Source of the DNA: Oscillospiraceae bacterium | Lineage (GTDB): Bacteria > Bacillota > Clostridia > Oscillospirales > Ruminococcaceae | NCBI GenBank assembly: GCA_017468365.1 | Contig: JAFUIS010000021.1 | Coordinates: 51,715 to 115,714 of the forward strand | Direction of reading: 5' to 3' | DNA: 64,000 nucleotides | Shown: in pieces, positions 1 to 7,473 of the stretch | How the letters are laid out: the number at the start of each line of letters is the position of its first letter | How positions within the stretch are numbered: the first letter of the stretch is position 1 | Translations under genes and position numbers: made by a program | The notes under the pieces: generated by a model | Told to the model about the DNA's origin: nothing | Seen by the model: only the letters and a program-made list of their open reading frames with translations | The model's database searches: none

Positions 1-195
1 CGAAAAACTTCTTCCGAAGACCTCGGCAAAAAGTTCGCCCCCACGGTGCTCAACCGTAAAAAACTCTCCGGAGGAAAAACCGCTTTCCGCAAGAGAACCG
101 CAAACGAAGGAAAGCCCAAGGGCAAAAAATATAAGAATTATTACCGCCGAAAGGGAAAGAAAAAACGCCCTTCTGAAATCCGCCGTAAAAACCAC
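1..195 (-). CDS. Membrane-anchored protein of unknown function, N-terminal 65 codons (runs off left edge)
   Basis: An open frame begins at a GTG (193-195) 39 nt after the spoIIP stop and runs off the window. The in-frame codons before the GTG run back to that stop without an ATG. The product starts with a short basic stretch, then one hydrophobic helix (about residues 11-32, SLSAVIILIFFALGLSF), then a polar outward region (ESGFSSGEFF, EHRGGELF). An AGAAAGG stretch just upstream may be the ribosome site, though its spacing is tight. Being directly behind spoIIP on the same strand suggests co-transcription, so a sporulation role is possible by context only. I do not recognise the family. Confidence 0.5.
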   Translation of the reverse strand, partial: MVFTADFRRAFFLSLSAVIILIFFALGLSFVCGSLAESGFSSGEFFTVEHRGGELFAEVFGRSFS

Positions 196-234
196 CGCCT
201 TTCTTAAAAGAAGTATCGGCGGTTTTCGGGCGGT

Positions 235-1389
235 TTATTCCGTGAGCACCGAAACAAGCGCATTACCCAAAAGTTCTGCGGAATATTCCGCCTCCTCAAG
301 GGTGTTGCCGGTGGCACCGATTTCAATGAGCAAAAGTCCCGGCGAAAGATCCATGTTGTATTTGCGGTAATCGAAAAGAACGGGACGCGTTATTCCGGGA
401 TAAAGTTCCTCAAGGCGGCTTGCAAGAGCTGCCGCAAACCTAAGATTTTTCCAGTAATCGGGCATGTTCATTTTTCCGTTGTCACAGCCGGAAATTATCA
501 TTATCTGGGCGGCTTTTTTGCCGTTAACAACCGCCGTCGGCTTTATTATTTCCTTTTCCGAAGGTTCAATAGCGTCCCGGTGAAGGTCAAGAAATACCGT
601 CAGCGAAGGGTTTTCTTCCATATGTTCCTTTATTGTAACGGCGCTTCGACCGTAAGAACCGTTGTAACCCGGGTCGTCGTGCAAAGTTTCGTCGTGGATA
701 ACGCCTATGCCCTTTGCGGTGAGCACCGCCGAAAGCGCCTCTCCCACCGCAACCATGTTTTCGGTTTTGTCGGTGCTCCGCCAGGTGTTTTCGGTGTCAA
801 AAAAACCGGCGTCAAAGGCTTCGTAACCTTCGGTTGCGTGGGTGTGATAGATGAGTACCTGGGGTTTTTCGCTTTCGGTGCTCAAAGAAAGGGAATGGCT
901 TTCCGAAAGCTTTGTTTTTATCTTTTCCGCACTGTGTGAGGTGCAGTTTTTTATCAAAGCGCTGCCAAAGGCAACGTAAATTCCCCCTTCGCTTGCCGAA
1001 TATTGGGTTTCGGTAACTTGTCCCCGGCGGCTTTCGGGAATTTCCGGCGGAACTTTTTCCGCTTTCAAAGGTTCATCCGGGGCGGAAATCTCCGCTTGCG
1101 CTTCGTTTTGAGCACCGTTTTCTTCCTCTTCAAAAACGGTGCTCAAAGGCGGTTCCTCTTCCGGTTCAAAAGGCTCCGAAAGGATCGCCGCGGTGCTTCC
1201 GGGTCTTGCAAAAGCCATGGCGTAATAAAAAAAGTCGGAACCGCTTTCCGCCATTTTCAAAAAAGCCCCTATCCCCAGAAAACACCCCATAAAAAAAGCT
1301 GCCACCCTTGCGGAAAAAGCTATAAAGTCAAAAGCCTTTGTTTTTATCTTTAGGGAAAAGTTTTTTCTCCTTTGCCCGATCCTTTTCAT
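235..1389 (-). CDS. spoIIP: Stage II sporulation protein P, peptidoglycan hydrolase of engulfment
   Basis: 384 residues. SpoIIP is a mother-cell membrane protein that, with SpoIID and SpoIIM, cuts septal peptidoglycan during engulfment. Seen: a basic N-terminus and one membrane helix (about residues 24-48), a low-complexity Glu/Pro linker, then the SpoIIP amidase domain. This holds the family signature VLIYHTHATEGYE (about residue 180; the HTH and E residues fit zinc ligands), DLHRDAI, an ALASRLEELYPG helix and the terminal SPGLLLIEIGATGNTLEEA block. Length is normal for the family. The ATG is preceded by AAAGAGGT at 5 nt. In Bacillus spoIIP follows gpr and is sigma-E controlled; no gpr is seen here, and the next gene upstream is a lipoprotein behind its own terminator. 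Confidence 0.95.
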   Translation of the reverse strand: MKRIGQRRKNFSLKIKTKAFDFIAFSARVAAFFMGCFLGIGAFLKMAESGSDFFYYAMAFARPGSTAAILSEPFEPEEEPPLSTVFEEEENGAQNEAQAEISAPDEPLKAEKVPPEIPESRRGQVTETQYSASEGGIYVAFGSALIKNCTSHSAEKIKTKLSESHSLSLSTESEKPQVLIYHTHATEGYEAFDAGFFDTENTWRSTDKTENMVAVGEALSAVLTAKGIGVIHDETLHDDPGYNGSYGRSAVTIKEHMEENPSLTVFLDLHRDAIEPSEKEIIKPTAVVNGKKAAQIMIISGCDNGKMNMPDYWKNLRFAAALASRLEELYPGITRPVLFDYRKYNMDLSPGLLLIEIGATGNTLEEAEYSAELLGNALVSVLTE

Positions 1390-1440
1390 AAAATACCTCT
1401 TTGCAAAAAAGTTTTTTATAAAACCTATGCAAAAAGGCGC

Positions 1441-1471
1441 AAAAAAATACGGCGGAAAACCCGCCGTAAAT
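1441..1471 (-). terminator. Rho-independent terminator of the lipoprotein gene
   Basis: ACGGCGG and CCGCCGT arms around an AAAAC loop, followed on the minus strand by a run of T. It lies just after the stop of the lipoprotein gene at 1480 and separates it from spoIIP. Confidence 0.8.
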
Positions 1472-1479
1472 TTTCTTTT

Positions 1480-2145
1480 TTATTGTTCTTCGCCGAAAAG
1501 AACTTTTGCATATGCCGGACGGAAGAAAATTTCCATCTCGTTATATTCCAGCGGAATAAAGCCGTATTCCATTCTCCAGAGAAGATCTTTCATTTCACTG
1601 TCGTCAAGGTCATAAAAATCCATCACCGCAACGGCATAGATGCCGTCGGTCTCGACTTTCGAAAATTTTGCGTTCAGGTATCTTCCGTCATAAGGCACAT
1701 GATAAACCCCGTCCTTGCCGGGATATTCGGAAGAAAAACTTTCGATATCAAGAACGTTTTTTGCAAAATCGTCCACAAGCTCTTCCGGAACAACAAGTTC
1801 GCCGCTATCGTCGGTCATTTCGTTTCCGCCGTCGCGCAAGATCTGATAGGTTCTCATGATCGTATAGTGGCGGATGTTTTCAGCGGTAAAGCCGCCGCCT
1901 TTCGTAAAGTCAAATTCGCCCCGGTGGGAAGAAACAAAAGTACGTACTTCGTTTTTAAAATATTCTTCGGTGAAAGAAAGGTCCTCGGTCTCCATATAAT
2001 CCGAAGGTTTTTCATCGGCGGGTTCTTCCGCTTCGGGAACGGCGTTTTCGGAAACGTTGGGGGTGATAACGGGGGTTTCCGGTTTTTCTGCGCCGCAGGA
2101 AGCAAAAACAAGTACCATAACAAGAACAATAATGAGTTTTTTCAT
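1480..2145 (-). CDS. Uncharacterised lipoprotein
   Basis: 221 residues from the ATG at 2145, chosen because a perfect AAGGAGG lies 9 nt before it; an upstream in-frame extension to 2178 has no such site. The N-terminus is a lipoprotein signal (MKKLIIVLVMVLVFASCG) with lipobox FASC, so Cys is probably lipidated and the protein anchored outside the membrane. An acidic Pro/Glu-rich linker follows (residues 20-50), then a compact acidic domain rich in aromatics (YHVPYDGRYLNAKF, AVAVMDFYDL). No catalytic motif or known domain recognised. It stands alone between two terminators. Confidence 0.8.
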   Translation of the reverse strand: MKKLIIVLVMVLVFASCGAEKPETPVITPNVSENAVPEAEEPADEKPSDYMETEDLSFTEEYFKNEVRTFVSSHRGEFDFTKGGGFTAENIRHYTIMRTYQILRDGGNEMTDDSGELVVPEELVDDFAKNVLDIESFSSEYPGKDGVYHVPYDGRYLNAKFSKVETDGIYAVAVMDFYDLDDSEMKDLLWRMEYGFIPLEYNEMEIFFRPAYAKVLFGEEQ

Positions 2146-2208
2146 AAAAAACGCCTCCTTAAAAATTGCTTTCAACAATATAGTCGCTTAAAGGGGCAAA
2201 AATGTTGC

Positions 2209-2244
2209 AAAAAAGGCGAACGGAATTTTCCGTTCGCCTTTTTG
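2209..2244 (-). terminator. Terminator, probably bidirectional
   Basis: A perfect GGCGAACGGA / TCCGTTCGCC hairpin flanked by A-run and T-run, ending 3 nt after the stop of the M50 peptidase gene. Confidence 0.85.
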
Positions 2245-2246
2245 TA

Positions 2247-3371
2247 TCAGAATATTTCGCGCTTCTGGTCGATAAGTTCCATGATTTCTTTTTCGTTTTC
2301 GATTTCGGAAGAATAGGGATAGGTCTTTACGGTCTTTTCAAAAAGCTCCCGGCATTTTTCCGCAATGGTAAGGTTCTTTTTATAAAGAAGCTGATAAGCA
2401 TAGGCAAGGCGCCTGCGTGAAACGTAATTTGCGGTGGAACGGATATATTTATCCAGCGCCGGAGTGTTGAGAGAATCTATCTCCGAAGGTTCGGCACCAC
2501 GGAAAATTCGAAGGAACATCAGTTCGCAAAGAAGTTCGTTTCTGTGAACGCCAAGAAGTCCCGGTGCTTTCAGCATATATTCCGCGGTTTCTTCCGCCTT
2601 TTCAAAATCGTGAACGTCAAAATAATAGTTATATCTCATAACGCCCACGGTGCAGACAATGGGGTCCTCAAGGCCTTCGCCCTCGGGAAGAAAGAAAAAT
2701 CCTTCCGGAAGGTCGCGCATTCTTTCCCCTTCTGAAAGAAGTCCGTTGACGTAAAGCTGAAGCCAGAAAGCGCGCATAACGGTTTCGTCTTTTCCAAGGG
2801 AAAGAGCGTTTCGTCCGTCGTTCGAAATTCCGCCCACCTGAAGGGGAATTCCGTTAAGAAGAACGTTTCCGATGCCGACGGCAAAAAGCATGCCGAAAAA
2901 GGTCCTTAAAAGTCCCGGTTCGTTCATAAGAACAAAAGCGGCAAGGAAAACGACAGCAAAAACAAAGTTTGCAATGCATCCGCCGAAATTATAAAGGCGG
3001 TAAGGAATCTTTCCTTTCCAGGGCGGCGGCATCATAAGACATTGTCCGCCGGTTCCCACAACGTTATAAAGCTTTATGCGAAGTCTTCCGTCGGATTTTA
3101 TGAACATCACGTTTCCGATGCGGAACGAAACGAATTTATAACCGGTAAGAAGTCCGAAAATAAGGTGCCCCGTTTCGTGAATGACCGCCTGGATAAAATA
3201 TGCCGCCAGAAGGCAAAGAAGACAGATGGCAATCTGAACGGCAAAATCCCTCGGCCCGCCGCCAAAAAGTTTTTCCGGGTCGGAAGAAATTATCATAAAA
3301 ATTCCGCAAAAAGCGCCCACAAGCAGCATAAGTACCCTTGCGATAACATCTCCGGCATTTTTCTTTTTCAA
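2247..3371 (-). CDS. M50-family membrane zinc metalloprotease
   Basis: 374 residues. Site-2-type proteases cut substrates within the membrane. Seen: two N-terminal membrane helices (about 10-29 and 43-62), then the zinc motif HETGH (H65, E66, H69), two more hydrophobic stretches near 130-170, and an NGIP..GGISNDGRNA block (about 190-205). The Asp of SNDG is well placed as the third zinc ligand typical of M50. The last 170 residues look soluble and helical, with alternating aromatic and acidic residues. Start is a TTG with GGAAGTGG upstream. No PDZ domain or partner anti-sigma gene is adjacent, so the substrate is unknown. Confidence 0.8.
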   Translation of the reverse strand: MKKKNAGDVIARVLMLLVGAFCGIFMIISSDPEKLFGGGPRDFAVQIAICLLCLLAAYFIQAVIHETGHLIFGLLTGYKFVSFRIGNVMFIKSDGRLRIKLYNVVGTGGQCLMMPPPWKGKIPYRLYNFGGCIANFVFAVVFLAAFVLMNEPGLLRTFFGMLFAVGIGNVLLNGIPLQVGGISNDGRNALSLGKDETVMRAFWLQLYVNGLLSEGERMRDLPEGFFFLPEGEGLEDPIVCTVGVMRYNYYFDVHDFEKAEETAEYMLKAPGLLGVHRNELLCELMFLRIFRGAEPSEIDSLNTPALDKYIRSTANYVSRRRLAYAYQLLYKKNLTIAEKCRELFEKTVKTYPYSSEIENEKEIMELIDQKREIF

Positions 3372-3530
3372 AACGGACCACTTCCTTTCGCTTTTTCTAT
3401 TATAACTTAAAATCCTCTGCCAAATAAAGACATAATGTTAATTTTCCGCAAAAACCTCACCCGACACGGTAGTTTTCAAAACCGCAGGGAACGGTCTTGC
3501 TGTTCCGGTGACGGAGGCGATTTTTTCAAA

Positions 3531-3562
3531 AAAAGAGGCGCTTTAAAAAGCGCCTCTTTGCG
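3531..3562 (-). terminator. Terminator of the COG2509 flavoprotein gene
   Basis: GAGGCGCTTT / AAAGCGCCTC hairpin with A-run and T-run on its sides, directly downstream of the stop at 3573. The remaining DNA up to the M50 gene start (3563-3572 excluded) at 3372-3530 shows no gene that I can support. Confidence 0.85.
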
Positions 3563-3572
3563 GTTTGTGTGT

Positions 3573-4943
3573 TCAGTTTTTGGCAATCTCTCTTGCAACA
3601 AGAACGCCGGATGCGGATGCATGGGAAAGGGAATGGGTGATTCCGCTTCCGTCGCCGATGATATAAAGTCCGTCGTATTTTTTGCTCATAAGGTTTTCGT
3701 TGACCTCAACTTCCATGTTATAGAACTTGACCTCGACGCCGTAAAGAAGGGTGTCATCGTTGGCAGTGCCGGGGGCAACTTTGTCAAGGGCATAAATCAT
3801 CTCAACGATTCCGTCAAGAATTCTCTTCGGAAGAACAAGAGAAAGGTCGCCGGGAGTTGCGTTGAGGGTGGGGGTGATAAAAGCTCCGTCAATTCTGTCC
3901 TGGGTGGAACGGCGTCCGCGGATAAGGTCGCCGAAACGCTGAACGATAACGCCGCCGCCGAGCATGTTGGAAAGTCTTGCAATGCTTTCGCCATAGCCGT
4001 TGGAATCTTTGAAAGGTTCGGAAAAATGTTTTGCAACAAGAAGAGCAAAGTTGGTGTTTTCGGTCTGTTTTGCCGGGTCTTCATAGCTGTGGCCGTTAAC
4101 GGTGATGATTCCGTTGGTGTTTTCGTTAACAACGGCGCCCTTGGGGTTCATGCAGAAAGTGCGGACAAGGTCGCCGTATTCCTTGGTGCGGTAAACGATC
4201 TTGCTTTCATAAAGTTCGTCGGTAAGGTGAGAAAAAACCTCTGCCGGAAGTTCAACGCGAACGCCGATATCAACGCGGTTGGACTTGGTGGGGATACCCA
4301 TTTCCTTGCAAACTTTTTCCATCCATTTGCTTCCGCTTCTGCCAACGGAAACAATGCATTTTTTGCCGGTGTAAACTTCTTTTGCGGTTATAACTTTATA
4401 GCCGTTTTCGGTTGCCTCAACGGATTCAACGGGAGTGTTAAAGAAAAAGTCCACTCTGGTTTCAAGATATTTATAAATGTTTTCAAGGACGATATAGTTG
4501 ATGTCGGTTCCGAGATGACGAACGGAAGCATCGAGAAGGTGAAGGTCGTTCTGAATGCAAAGCTTTTTAAACTTGGTGCCCGCGGTGGAATAAAGCTTGG
4601 TGCCTTCGCCGCCGTAAGCCATGTTTATTTCGTCAACATAGCGCATAAGGTCAAGAGCCTGTTTTTTGCCGATATATTCATAAAGGGTGCCGCCAAAATC
4701 GTTGGTGATGTTGTATTTTCCGTCAGAAAAAGCGCCCGCACCGCCAAAACCGCTCATAATGGAACAGGTTTTGCAGCCAATGCAGCTTTTTATTTTTTCA
4801 CCGTCGATGGGGCAGCGGCGTTTTTCAAGGGAATGTCCCGCTTCAAAAACGGCAACTTTAAGTTCGGGAGAAAGCTTGGTAAGCTCGTAAGCGGAAAAAA
4901 TACCGCCGGGACCCGCACCGATTATAATAACGTCATAATTCAT
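3573..4943 (-). CDS. COG2509-type FAD-dependent dehydrogenase
   Basis: 456 residues. N-terminal Rossmann FAD motif (DVIIIGAGPGGIFSAYEL, residues 4-21). A conserved cysteine set follows near residues 43-65 (CPIDG...CIGCKTC), then GGAGAFSDGKY. Near the C-terminus LYIIGDGSGITHSLSHASASG is the second FAD-binding region. This Cys arrangement with FAD motifs is the mark of the COG2509 family of predicted oxidoreductases; substrate and physiological role are not established. ATG start with GGAGG upstream. Monocistronic: divergent from pepV and closed by its own terminator. Confidence 0.85.
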   Translation of the reverse strand: MNYDVIIIGAGPGGIFSAYELTKLSPELKVAVFEAGHSLEKRRCPIDGEKIKSCIGCKTCSIMSGFGGAGAFSDGKYNITNDFGGTLYEYIGKKQALDLMRYVDEINMAYGGEGTKLYSTAGTKFKKLCIQNDLHLLDASVRHLGTDINYIVLENIYKYLETRVDFFFNTPVESVEATENGYKVITAKEVYTGKKCIVSVGRSGSKWMEKVCKEMGIPTKSNRVDIGVRVELPAEVFSHLTDELYESKIVYRTKEYGDLVRTFCMNPKGAVVNENTNGIITVNGHSYEDPAKQTENTNFALLVAKHFSEPFKDSNGYGESIARLSNMLGGGVIVQRFGDLIRGRRSTQDRIDGAFITPTLNATPGDLSLVLPKRILDGIVEMIYALDKVAPGTANDDTLLYGVEVKFYNMEVEVNENLMSKKYDGLYIIGDGSGITHSLSHASASGVLVAREIAKN

Positions 4944-5032
4944 TTAAAAAAACCTCCGAAAGGCAAAATTTTACCGAATACAGTATATCATCAAGAATAG
5001 GATATTTCAAGTAAGCGAAAAAAATAAAAATC

Positions 5033-5060
5033 TTGAACTTTCCGCAAAAAAGGATATACT
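5033..5060 (+). promoter_or_regulatory. Sigma-A promoter of the peptidase pair
   Basis: TTGAAC (5033-5038), 16-nt spacer, TATACT (5055-5060), about 25 nt before the AAAGGAG of pepV. Confidence 0.65.
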
Positions 5061-5088
5061 TTAACTATACAACGAAAGGAGAGATATT

Positions 5089-6474
5089 ATGGGTATCAAT
5101 CTTAAAGACATAGACCTTTTTATCGAAGAAAACAAAGAAAACATCCTTCGCGATATTGCAAGGCTCGTTGCGGTTCCAAGCATAGAAGGTGAACCCGAAG
5201 AGGGCGCACCTTTTGGCAAAGAACCCAAAAAAGCCCTTGAACTGGGCCTTAAAATTGCCGAAGAACTTGGCCTTTCCGCCAGAAACTGCGAAAACTATAT
5301 CGGCTATGCTGAACTTTCCGGCGAAGAAAAAGAAAAATATATTGCCACCGTCACCCACCTCGACGTTGTTCCCGTGGGCGAAGGCTGGACAAAATCTCCT
5401 TTTGAAATGTGGGAAAAGGACGGCTATATCATCGGCCGCGGAGTAATGGATGACAAAGGCCCCAGCGTCGTCTGCCTTTATGCTCTCAAATATCTTAAAG
5501 AAAAAAACATTCCCCTGCGTTATACCGTCCGCGCGCTTCTTGGCGCAAATGAAGAAACCGGCATGGGCGACGTTCAGTATTTCCTCAAAAACTATCCCGC
5601 ACCGGCTTTTGCTTTCAGCCCGGACTCCAACTTCCCGGTCTGCAACGGCGAAAAAGGTATCTATCAGGGAATGATTTACTCCAAATGCGCGCCGGAAAAA
5701 ATAGTTTCCATCGAAGGCGGAATGGCATTCAACGTAATCCCGGATAAAGCCACTGCCGTGCTCAAACTTGAAGGCAAGGTTCCCGCAGCCGCCGAAAACA
5801 TCGAAGTTTTTGAAAAAGACGGACTTCTTACCGTCAATGCTTTTGGAAAAAGCGGTCATGCTTCCATGCCCGAAGGTACAGTCAATGCCATCGGCGTGCT
5901 CGTAAACTATATCCTCGATAACAACCTTTGCTCCGAAGCTGAAGCTGAATACCTCGCCGTGCTCAAAGCTCTCCATTCCTGCCCCTACGGAACCGGAATC
6001 GGCGTTGATGCGGACGACCACAAGTTCTCGCCCCTCACCATCATCGGCGGAATCATTGGAATTAAGGACGGAAAATTCTTCCAGTCTCTCGACAGCCGCT
6101 ATCCCACCAACACCTCCGGTGCTCAGATCACCGCCACCGTCAACGAAAAATTCGGCGAGCACTGCATCTGCGAAACCGTTGCCGAAATGGAACCTTTCTA
6201 TATCGAACCGGATTCCGCCGAGATCCAGACCTGCATCAACACCTATAACGAAATCACCGGCGAAAAGGCCGAACTTTATACCATGGGCGGCGGAACTTAT
6301 GCCCGCGACTTCCCCAACGCCGTTTCTTTCGGTCCCGAGCACCCCGAAAGACCCATGCCGGAATGGGTGGGCGCAGTTCACTGCGTTGATGAAGGCGCTT
6401 CCGTCGAATTCCTGCTCGAAGCGCTCAAAATCTATATTGCAACCCTTATCCGTCTTCAGGACGTGGAACTTTAA
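5089..6474 (+). CDS. pepV: Dipeptidase PepV-like (M20 family)
   Basis: 461 residues. Zinc dipeptidase of the PepV/Sapep group, releasing amino acids from dipeptides in the cytoplasm. Metal and catalytic motifs in order: THLDVVPVG (His near 88, Asp two residues on), MDDKGP (near 119), NEETG (catalytic Glu and ligand, near 153), SPDSNFPVC (ligand Asp), GKSGHASMPE of the lid domain, and a C-terminal GPEHPERPM...H. Length fits PepV. ATG start with AAAGGAGA upstream. An M28 peptidase follows 50 nt later on the same strand, so the two probably form a peptide-degrading unit. Confidence 0.9.
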   Translation: MGINLKDIDLFIEENKENILRDIARLVAVPSIEGEPEEGAPFGKEPKKALELGLKIAEELGLSARNCENYIGYAELSGEEKEKYIATVTHLDVVPVGEGWTKSPFEMWEKDGYIIGRGVMDDKGPSVVCLYALKYLKEKNIPLRYTVRALLGANEETGMGDVQYFLKNYPAPAFAFSPDSNFPVCNGEKGIYQGMIYSKCAPEKIVSIEGGMAFNVIPDKATAVLKLEGKVPAAAENIEVFEKDGLLTVNAFGKSGHASMPEGTVNAIGVLVNYILDNNLCSEAEAEYLAVLKALHSCPYGTGIGVDADDHKFSPLTIIGGIIGIKDGKFFQSLDSRYPTNTSGAQITATVNEKFGEHCICETVAEMEPFYIEPDSAEIQTCINTYNEITGEKAELYTMGGGTYARDFPNAVSFGPEHPERPMPEWVGAVHCVDEGASVEFLLEALKIYIATLIRLQDVEL

Positions 6475-6524
6475 AAAACAACGTGCGGAAAATTTCCGCC
6501 CGTTTCCCGAAAAGAGATGAAAAT

Positions 6525-7433
6525 ATGACAGATCTTTCAAAAGAAATCCTTGAAAAATACCAGGTTCGAAAAACAAGAAAACAAAAAACGGAATTTATCG
6601 AACTTATGCGTGCTCATTTTCCAAACCTTAAAGTGGAGGAAGATGCCCTCGGTTACAGCCGCAATATCGTAATCGGAAATCCAAACACCGCAAAAACCGT
6701 TTTTGGCGCCCACTATGACACCTGTGCTGTTATGCCTATACCCAATTTCATCATGCCGAAGAATATGCTGATATCTTTTCTCTATGCTTTTGTGCTCGTT
6801 ATTCCGATGTTCATCATCGCCGCACTTGTGAGCAAGATCATGAGCATCGTTTTGGATGCTGCGGACATGGTAAGCTTCTTCACTCTGCTTACCTATTGGC
6901 TGATTCTGGTTCTTATGATATTCGGTCCCGCCAACAAACACACCGTAAACGATAACACTTCCGGCGTCATAACACTTATCGAACTTATGAACGCCATGAC
7001 CGAAGAAGAACGTGCTCAAAACTGCTTTGTTTTCTTTGATAACGAAGAAAAAGGCCTTTTCGGTTCATCCACTTTCAATAAGGAACACAAAGAAGTGATG
7101 AAAGAAAAACTCCTCATCAACTTCGACTGCGTTTCCGACGGCGATTATCTGATGCTTATCCTCAATAAGCGTGCTCATCCGGAATATGCCGAAAAGATGA
7201 AAGCCGCTTTCGAAGGCGTCACCGAAAAGACCGTGCTCATCGAAGACGCAAAGGGAGTCTATTACCCTTCCGACCAAAAGAATTTCAAAAAGAATATCGG
7301 CGTAGCCTCCTTCAAAAAATCAAAACTCGGTCTTTATATGGACAGAATACATACTCCCCGGGATACCGTAATGGACGAACAGAACATTTCGGTGCTCGTT
7401 TCCGGAATGAAAAATTTCATCTCTGCCGAATAA
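6525..7433 (+). CDS. Membrane-associated M28-family metallopeptidase
   Basis: 302 residues from the ATG at 6525; an in-frame ATG at 6483 would begin in the pepV tail without a ribosome site. M28 enzymes are zinc aminopeptidases. The ligand set is visible in order: GAHYDT (His, near 60), VNDNTSGV (Asp), FDNEEKG (catalytic Glu and ligand), NFDCVSDG (Asp) and RIHTPRDT (His). Unusually, two hydrophobic segments (about residues 80-105 and 115-138) are inserted between the first His and the Asp, so the protein is likely membrane bound with its active site split by the anchor. It follows pepV and precedes a terminator. Confidence 0.85.
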   Translation: MTDLSKEILEKYQVRKTRKQKTEFIELMRAHFPNLKVEEDALGYSRNIVIGNPNTAKTVFGAHYDTCAVMPIPNFIMPKNMLISFLYAFVLVIPMFIIAALVSKIMSIVLDAADMVSFFTLLTYWLILVLMIFGPANKHTVNDNTSGVITLIELMNAMTEEERAQNCFVFFDNEEKGLFGSSTFNKEHKEVMKEKLLINFDCVSDGDYLMLILNKRAHPEYAEKMKAAFEGVTEKTVLIEDAKGVYYPSDQKNFKKNIGVASFKKSKLGLYMDRIHTPRDTVMDEQNISVLVSGMKNFISAE

Positions 7434-7435
7434 CA

Positions 7436-7465
7436 AAAAAGCCGCCCGAAAGGGCGGCTTTATTT
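7436..7465. terminator. Bidirectional terminator between converging genes
   Basis: AAAAAAGCCGCC / GGCGGCTTT hairpin with T-rich flanks on both sides, serving the M28 gene (plus) and the ABC exporter (minus). Confidence 0.85.
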
Positions 7466-7473
7466 TTTTTGCT

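Noticed and set aside
3372-3530. Possible riboswitch or small gene between the M50 and COG2509 genes
   Set aside because: No conserved aptamer landmarks, only short frames without ribosome sites.
5065-6576. A 503-codon frame opposite pepV
   Set aside because: Shadow frame; pepV has all catalytic motifs, promoter and ribosome site.
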